Below, in pieces: positions 31,401-35,454 of a DNA stretch of 35,454 bases; within the stretch, counting starts at the first letter, position 1, and each line of letters starts with the position of its first letter. Source of the stretch: JABMNX01 sp964625905 (GTDB lineage Bacteria; Patescibacteriota; Minisyncoccia; Phycocordibacterales; JABMNX01). The notes beneath the pieces were generated by a model. The model searched no databases. It had not been told where the DNA came from and saw nothing but the letters and a program-made list of their open reading frames with translations. The position numbers and the translations under genes are program-made. The stretch is from NCBI GenBank assembly GCA_964625905.1, contig CAZVBS010000003.1, forward strand, positions 1 through 35,454, written 5' to 3'.

Positions 31401-32963
31401 ACCAGTTTCGTACCCATCCCACCGCTTCATTACATAAGCATCGAAACTTAAGATACTAGTATAGTATCTCGTTGCTGTTCCATCATCACAAACACCGTCT
31501 GCTTCTTCACAAATATAGATTCGTGTGTATTTAACTGGCTCGTTCGCTGTAATATCAATTTTTGCGTTATCAGTGTTTGAGTTAAAGAATGTGTCTACTG
31601 TAGCGTCGTCGAGTTCGTACGAGAGCACGCTCGGAGCTGTGTTATCTACCAAAATTGTATTGTTACTTTCTACAGGATTGTTATTTCCTGCAAGGTCTTC
31701 TGCATCAATAGTGATTGTTGCAGTACCATCACCACCATCGGTAACTGTCCAAGCGTATGTCCATACCAAACCTGAACCAGTCATGGTTACGGCGGAAACA
31801 TCCCCCGTACCGTCAACATCGATTGAGATTTTTGGATCGTTTACAGTTGTATCAAGCGCTTCGTTAAAAAATGTTGCCGTAATAGTCACAAGATCAGTAT
31901 CTTTTACCGGTCCATTGTTTGAATACGTAATAGCAACTTCTGGTTCTACAGTGTCACCGGTTACTGGCTGTGTGATTGAGCCGCCACTAAGTTCATTGTC
32001 AGCAGCATCTTTAATGGTGCCACCAACTAAGTAGGCAACAAATATTTCATCAGCTCCATTCTTTAGCCACTCCATGTCAGTTGCTTCATCAAGCGTTACT
32101 GTCAATACCTTGGTTGAATAAGAGAAGTTCGCATTTGTAAGACTTAGTGTGACACCACCTGAACCCTTCTTAAATACAAGTTCGTTGGCTGACCACATAC
32201 TGTCAACTACAACCACTTCTTCGTCAAAGGTAACTACAATAGTGTCGCCTGCACCTTGAATAGTTGTTCCGGTAAGTCCAATCATTCCAGGAGCGGTATT
32301 GTCAGTGTTGAGTAGTCCTACAAGTTCATACCCAATATTTCCTGCATTATCTGTTGCTTTTACACAAAGGTAATCGTCATGGTCGCCAATAATGTCAAAG
32401 TCGTTTCCTGAAGTAAAGGCTATATTTATAGTGTCTCCGACGTTACAAACATTATCTCCACTAAAGCCATATTCCTGAGAAGCTATGCCACTTTCGTTTG
32501 CAGGGACAGTCTCAGCTACGGTCACATTTATGGTATCGGTCTGTACTGGCCCAGTATCTGTGCCGTTGTTTACAGTAAATATAGGAGCCGTGTTGTCTAC
32601 TGTAAAATTAGATGCGCTTACATCATCGATAACACCGTCTGTTACCTTGATTTTATAGACACTCCCATCTGGAGTACCAGTAGTATCCCACGAGTAAGTG
32701 CCATCTGTTGCGTTAACACCACTGATGAGGTCTGAATAACTACTACCACCATTGGATGAAAGTGCAATTGATATCGTATCACCTGAATCGGCTGTAGCAG
32801 TCCATGTAACACTTTGTGTTCCTGCCAAGTACTCACCTCCCGTTGGAGCTGTAAGAGAAAACGAAGTAACTGTCGCAAATGCAATCGAAATTAATAAAGT
32901 AAACAAAAAAATTGCCACTGCAATTACTGCAAGTGACTTTCCGAAATAAGTTCTAGTATTCAT
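28446..32963 (-). CDS. Giant surface protein: Ig-like repeats, right-handed beta-helix, fibronectin-like domains
   Basis: A 1505-residue exported protein. An N-terminal signal or anchor helix is at residues 8-31. Residues 35-125 resemble a Ser-Thr-rich Kre9/Knh1-type beta domain, followed by several bacterial Ig-like domains (about 125-650) joined by repeated TVDNTAP / LVDNTAPS / FVDTVSP linkers. Residues 650-955 form a parallel beta-helix with repeated TISNNTI/VTGNTI rungs, ending in the typical MNWWGDATGP motif. Then come an Ig-like domain, a purple-acid-phosphatase-N/fibronectin-like domain (1105-1192), a DUF5011-type Ig domain (1197-1275), a cadherin-like segment (1285-1370) and a C-terminal domain of unknown type. 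Beta-helices of this kind often bind or cleave polysaccharide. First gene of the operon with the dockerin and cohesin genes. Confidence 0.9.
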   Translation of the reverse strand: MNTRTYFGKSLAVIAVAIFLFTLLISIAFATVTSFSLTAPTGGEYLAGTQSVTWTATADSGDTISIALSSNGGSSYSDLISGVNATDGTYSWDTTGTPDGSVYKIKVTDGVIDDVSASNFTVDNTAPIFTVNNGTDTGPVQTDTINVTVAETVPANESGIASQEYGFSGDNVCNVGDTINIAFTSGNDFDIIGDHDDYLCVKATDNAGNIGYELVGLLNTDNTAPGMIGLTGTTIQGAGDTIVVTFDEEVVVVDSMWSANELVFKKGSGGVTLSLTNANFSYSTKVLTVTLDEATDMEWLKNGADEIFVAYLVGGTIKDAADNELSGGSITQPVTGDTVEPEVAITYSNNGPVKDTDLVTITATFFNEALDTTVNDPKISIDVDGTGDVSAVTMTGSGLVWTYAWTVTDGGDGTATITIDAEDLAGNNNPVESNNTILVDNTAPSVLSYELDDATVDTFFNSNTDNAKIDITANEPVKYTRIYICEEADGVCDDGTATRYYTSILSFDAYVMKRWDGYETGGAVYAPDGEYKVKINFEDEAGNTSTETLVPYNIFVDTVSPSMAISDPTTDLVVHDVAGNVAFTFVATDTNLDTCAYKIGTGAYTDLPSCTSPQTLTLVDGRQTVTFKATDLAGNIDEDSEDFVVDTDGILTVAQTGTPDFGTIQGAIDAWVSGITEINVASGSYSENVIVDQDVTIQGNSGAVLTAPGGTALKVTVDGVTIDGMTIENPTAGYGIQATDVNDLTITNNTIQNIGTTLASGSAQGVYVKSSSVDVTNLTISNNTITNIGNLTLVAGSGTSAKGIFLGDSSPSTNNFSGVVIDGNDISNVFASTAAWSAGRGAYGILANHNAILGLQITNNIISTLEGLWAHGIGLENDTPSAVVTGNTISNLTDHKGNIDEVAIFFESNPSIATITVTNNKMSNSALGVVLHPALAATGAGVLDASMNWWGDATGPYNANSNPSGSGVAVWPAVDDGETSYVKFSPFYNSDALTDLVSTDPIDYFDLNFNPTSQAVNNPATLTVTARDALNYLVVNDTTTGVSLTGDNGSSFGSTLLTMEADGDTDTTITNTITGNVNVTALEVGGSATGSGTIEFVAGSDVTAPIITNIQVSAIGTDTVTITWDTDEASKSQVEYGTTSSYGTLTTVDANMVTSHSVDLTSLTEGTNYHFRVISLDASSNVGTSGDNTFTTTGVDNTPPVITLLGQNPLTLTVGDTYTDPGATASDDVDGDLGTVAGSGTVDTANAGTYTVTYNVSDTAGNLAVEETRTIIVVDPAVTPVIPTIVINGATIVSSYTVTEATARFLSGLQFDTTDAASVTVNGSSVTASATVTAVSDSDAITVGLHVYNVVVTSSTGDTANITVSYEVTADFDDSADLVVTGIDAVKTYATADDTYANGWSWVYHVTVPTNETDFQMKFSDFISGANSIAAAGNIRFYTVQASVNSASTTAVTILAADTYSSVITLDADLEAGTPGRQIEVIVEMKVPVLSAGGSYSGSYGVQSN

Positions 32964-33173
32964 ATTTTTTTAATAATTAGTTTATAAACAGCACTCAATA
33001 GTCTCTTATTAGAGTCTGTGTAAATGTTTACACACAAACCACCAACATTAAGCCAACAATGTATCATAAATGATTCATTATCGCTCTTCATTAATTACTT
33101 TTTTAATGTGACTATTTATGTCACATTAAATGCCCATGCTCTTTAAGACGAAGCCTCAAAGAAAACTAAATTT
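32964..33173 (-). promoter_or_regulatory. Long 5' leader of the surface operon with two strong palindromes
   Basis: If the promoter at 33174-33201 is used, about 200 nt of leader precede the giant gene. It contains a hairpin with perfect 11-bp arms (33102-33112 with 33120-33130, core AATGTGAC/GTCACATT) and TGTGTAAA/TTTACACA (33017-33034). A near-palindrome lies at 33001-33016. These could be operators or RNA structures. The AAAAAAATATG before the start has no Shine-Dalgarno. Confidence 0.45.
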
Positions 33174-33201
33174 ATTGTACTTAAGGCGAGTTCAAAGTCA
33201 A
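33174..33201 (-). promoter_or_regulatory. Candidate promoter of the surface operon
   Basis: Minus strand: TTGACT at 33196-33201, a 16-nt spacer, TACAAT at 33174-33179. It is the best -35/-10 pair upstream of the giant gene. Confidence 0.5.
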
Positions 33202-33299
33202 TCGTAAAAACAATCTCGAAAGAGCTTGTCACTTATGTCAATATTTGCTCAATTTGCTTAAACATACAAAAGAAACCAGGTCAGCCACCATTTTTGTCA

Positions 33300-33339
33300 T
33301 TAAAATAAACGGCTGGAGTACTCCAGCCGTTTATTTTAA
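33300..33339. terminator. Perfect 40-nt palindrome containing two copies of TAAACGGCTGGAGT
   Basis: Arms 33300-33319 and 33320-33339 are fully complementary around GAGT|ACTC. The central 28 nt are identical to the centre of 7732-7765. It lies upstream of the surface operon with no gene ending next to it, apart from the repeat locus and the more distant oligopeptidase. Confidence 0.7.
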
Positions 33340-33732
33340 CCCGATAGGACTTGGTCACAGTCGCTAAGTATATTGATTCACTACGTTCTTAATCTACTAA
33401 GTGCGCTCGACCCCGACTCGGCGACAAGTTCTTATGGGGTCAAGTTTCTAAATTCGCTACGCTCATTAAGAACTTCCTAGCTCTGCACTTGATTATGTAA
33501 TTCGTTTCACTCATAACATAATCTACGCCTGGACTCATGGTTTTATTTTCTAGTAAAAATGAAAAATAAAACATCGCTCCGTCTTCCACAACGAAAAAAA
33601 TGATGCATTGGCATCATTTTTAACAGTTGTGGACCCGACAGGACTTGAACATTACATGTTCAGTACAGGTTGTCGATATTTTTTCAAAATATCTGGCAAC
33701 CTTTTCAAGTCCGAGCCACACCCAGCCAGCAC
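33338..33732. repeat. Composite repeat region (locus 6) with tRNA-like fragments and several hairpins
   Basis: It holds block B (33347-33428), block C (33435-33453) and block A (33663-33711), all shared with 26795-27011. Hairpins: AAGTTCTTA/TAAGAACTT around TCGCTACGCTC (33426-33475); GATTATGT/ACATAATC around TCGTTTCACTC (33491-33523); GTTTTATTTT/AAAATAAAAC (33540-33572); and TCCACAAC/GTTGTGGA enclosing AAAAATGATGC/GCATCATTTTT (33585-33633). GTTCAAGTCCTGTCGGGTCC on the minus strand (33631-33650) looks like a tRNA T-loop and 3' acceptor strand, but the rest of a tRNA is missing. No gene is seen in 32964-33831. Confidence 0.75.
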
Positions 33733-33766
33733 AAAAATACCCCCGTAAAACACGGGGGTTATTTTA
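33733..33766 (-). terminator. Intrinsic terminator after the prolyl oligopeptidase gene
   Basis: ACCCCCGT 33739-33746 pairs with ACGGGGGT 33752-33759, with A/T-rich extension and T-rich sequence on both sides. It lies about 65 nt past the oligopeptidase stop on the minus strand. Confidence 0.7.
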
Positions 33767-33831
33767 ATGCTGTGGACCTCTCTATAACTGGTTGGAATGG
33801 ATTGATCCAAGAGTTGAGAGAATTAAATAAA

Positions 33832-35454
33832 TTAGATGCTTAGTTGTTTGAATATAAAGGCTAACATATCAGCTTCCATTGCTACTTTACGAGACACAGC
33901 TGGAGAACTACTATGCCCTGCTTTCTTCTCAACCCTAAGAAGAATTGGTTCGGCCGACGAATTATTTTTAGTAAGCAATGCTGTAAACTTAAAAGCATGA
34001 GCTGGAGATACTCTATCGTCCTTATCACCTGTAATAATTAAAGTTGCAGGGTATTTAGTTTTTTCTTTTATATTATGATAGGGGCTATATTTTAATAAAA
34101 ATTCTCTGTCCTTTTTATCGTCAGGATTACCATATTCATCTATCCAATGTTTACCACTGTCAGGATATTTATGAAACTTCATCATATCTATAACAGGAGC
34201 ACCTATTATTACAACTTTTGCTAAATCAGGGCGCTGTACCATTACTGTTGCAGTTAATAGTCCCCCATTAGACCATCCGAATATTCCAAGATGTTCTGGC
34301 GACGTGTAGTTGTTTTTAAATAACCATTCAGCTCCGTAGATAAAATCATCAAACACATTCTGTTTTTTATCACGCCTTCCTGATTCATGCCAATCTTCTC
34401 CAAATTCATTACCTCCACGTAAGTTAACTACCACATAAATTCCACCGTTCTCTATAATTGGTATAGCACTGGCTCGAAAGCCAGGTTGTGTATTTACATT
34501 AAAACCACCATAACCATAAAGAAGTACTGGTCGTTGTCCGTCTTTTACTAAATCTTTTTTATAAACTAAAAACATTGGTATTTTAGTTCCATCTTTTGAT
34601 GTAAACCAAACTTGCTCTGTAACATAATCAGAGCTGTTAATACCTACGTCTATTTCATTATAAAGAACTGTTTCTCCAGAATGAACATCAGAACGAAAAA
34701 CTTTTGAAGGGGTAGTGAAAGATGTGAAGCCAAAGAAAAATTCTTTACCCTCATCTTCGGCTCTAAAACTTGTGATTGTACCTAGCTCTGGTAGTTTGAT
34801 TTTTCGTATTAATTTACCATCAAGAGAATGTTGGGATAATAAAGAGTGGACATTCTCCAAACGTTCAACAAAAATATAATCACCAACAACTTTATATCCG
34901 TTAAGTACATTCTCTGTTTCTGAGATTATTACATTTGCATTATTAATATTTCCCTCCTTAAAAGCTTCTTTAATTAAAATTCCTATTACTTTTCTATTAG
35001 GAGCTTCGTGATTTGTCTCAATAAAAAGTGTCCCCCGATGAGCTTTCGCATTAAATTCAGCGCCCATACCCTGAATTATTGGTACAAATACAGGTGTTTT
35101 AGATTTTCTATCATAAACATATATATCATTGGATCTTTTGCCGGTACCTGATATGTACACATTTATTAACAAAAACTTTCCGTCACTAGAGACATCAGCA
35201 ATAGGTATGTGTTGTATCGACAAATTATCACCAAAAACATATACATCTTCTTCCCAACTATTCCCTAGAGAATGATAAAAGACTTGTCTGTAATATTTTT
35301 CTTCCCCTTCTTTCACTTCTATTGGTCCACGTCGGGTATACCAAAAACCAGTATTATCGGGATTCCATGTCACACTTCCTGGATATAAATAATCTGGAAT
35401 AGTGTCTAGTTTTAGCTCACCGGTTTCAACATCAAGAACATGAATTGACGCCTT
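33832..35454 (-). CDS. Prolyl oligopeptidase family S9 serine peptidase, 5' end outside window
   Basis: The open frame runs to the window edge, so the N-terminus is missing; upstream of the GTG at 35373 the frame continues with family-like sequence (HVLDVETGELKLDTIPDYLY). The N-terminal beta-propeller blades are followed by the alpha/beta-hydrolase domain with the complete triad: Ser in FGWSNGGLLTATVM, Asp in ITGDKDDRVSPAHA and His in KKAGHSSSP. PVLLYGYGGFNVNTQPGF and VVNLRGGNEFGEDWHESGRRDKKQ are diagnostic of S9A oligopeptidases. No signal peptide can be judged. It would cleave short peptides after proline. It ends at TAA 33832-33834, followed by a terminator. Confidence 0.96.
   Translation of the reverse strand, partial: KASIHVLDVETGELKLDTIPDYLYPGSVTWNPDNTGFWYTRRGPIEVKEGEEKYYRQVFYHSLGNSWEEDVYVFGDNLSIQHIPIADVSSDGKFLLINVYISGTGKRSNDIYVYDRKSKTPVFVPIIQGMGAEFNAKAHRGTLFIETNHEAPNRKVIGILIKEAFKEGNINNANVIISETENVLNGYKVVGDYIFVERLENVHSLLSQHSLDGKLIRKIKLPELGTITSFRAEDEGKEFFFGFTSFTTPSKVFRSDVHSGETVLYNEIDVGINSSDYVTEQVWFTSKDGTKIPMFLVYKKDLVKDGQRPVLLYGYGGFNVNTQPGFRASAIPIIENGGIYVVVNLRGGNEFGEDWHESGRRDKKQNVFDDFIYGAEWLFKNNYTSPEHLGIFGWSNGGLLTATVMVQRPDLAKVVIIGAPVIDMMKFHKYPDSGKHWIDEYGNPDDKKDREFLLKYSPYHNIKEKTKYPATLIITGDKDDRVSPAHAFKFTALLTKNNSSAEPILLRVEKKAGHSSSPAVSRKVAMEADMLAFIFKQLSI

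Noticed and set aside
31525..32034. A 169-codon plus-strand frame antisense to the giant surface gene
   Set aside because: The Thr/Val/Asp-rich coding strand produces long Ser/Val antisense frames; no start signals are seen.
33629..33650. A tRNA gene on the minus strand
   Set aside because: Only the T-loop and 3' acceptor strand are recognisable; the T-stem does not pair and no D or anticodon arm follows.
25480..33732. CRISPR array
   Set aside because: The repeated units are irregularly spaced, self-complementary and mosaic, with no regular repeat-spacer pattern and no cas genes.
33768..33834. A short plus-strand coding remnant (frame ending IQELRELNKLDA)
   Set aside because: It lacks a start and any recognisable similarity and overlaps the end of the oligopeptidase gene; chance cannot be excluded.

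Overview
The window looks like a chromosomal segment of a Candidatus Patescibacteria (CPR) bacterium, most likely of the Parcubacteria group. This is inferred from low GC, a compact layout, very short AlaRS and LeuRS enzymes, many small membrane proteins of CPR type (DUF5671, DUF5667, DoxX-like), an ATP-cone nuclease, a sigma-region-4/HARE-HTH regulator, and cohesin/dockerin surface proteins. The standard code fits: TAA ends most genes, TAG about seven, and TGA only one. Almost all genes are on the minus strand; the exceptions are an M16 peptidase, ung, one orphan gene near 11 kb and a probable small RNA near 25.7 kb. Layout: 1-1082 is the 5' part of an actin-fold (FtsA/PilM-like) gene. 1150-3217 is a small membrane protein plus AlaRS. 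3266-4528 is the M16 peptidase. 4529-5699 holds an EamA half-transporter and an HD hydrolase separated by a long hairpin. 5756-7687 is a DNA-repair cluster (ung, Ogt-like protein, RecB-type nuclease). 7788-9704 is an operon of an ATP-cone/Mrr nuclease, an anchored DUF7282-like protein and an MgtC-like protein. 9760-10833 is mnmA. 11004-11408 is an orphan gene split by an in-frame TAA. 11598-13997 is a large membrane protein plus mltG. 14183-15211 is the regulator. 15297-18640 is a DUF5671 protein plus leuS. 18761-19216 is a secreted protein. 19284-20381 is ychF with a structured leader RNA. 20636-22816 is a run of small membrane proteins ending with a flavodoxin-fold oxidoreductase. 22888-24707 holds a membrane protein, an RNHCP protein and a DUF5667 protein. 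25002-25391 is DoxX-like. 25798-26556 is an NYN RNase facing a small RNA. 27021-32963 is a surface operon: a 1505-residue beta-helix/Ig protein, then a dockerin protein, then a membrane-anchored cohesin protein. 33832-35454 is a prolyl oligopeptidase cut by the window edge. Three non-coding themes stand out. First, at least eight genes have a -10 box exactly 7 or 8 nt before the start codon, which indicates leaderless mRNAs. Second, six intergenic loci carry hairpins whose stems differ while an 11-nt loop (about TCGYTWYRCTC) recurs; some sit in longer shared repeat blocks with tRNA T-arm-like fragments. Third, a 14-mer, TAAACGGCTGGAGT, recurs as perfect inverted repeats in two intergenic hairpins and again inside ychF, like paired DNA-uptake-sequence terminators in other bacteria. 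The strongest candidates for an undescribed system are the cohesin-dockerin surface operon, the hairpin family and the two promoter-driven small RNAs. No tRNA or rRNA gene, CRISPR array or insertion sequence is evident.
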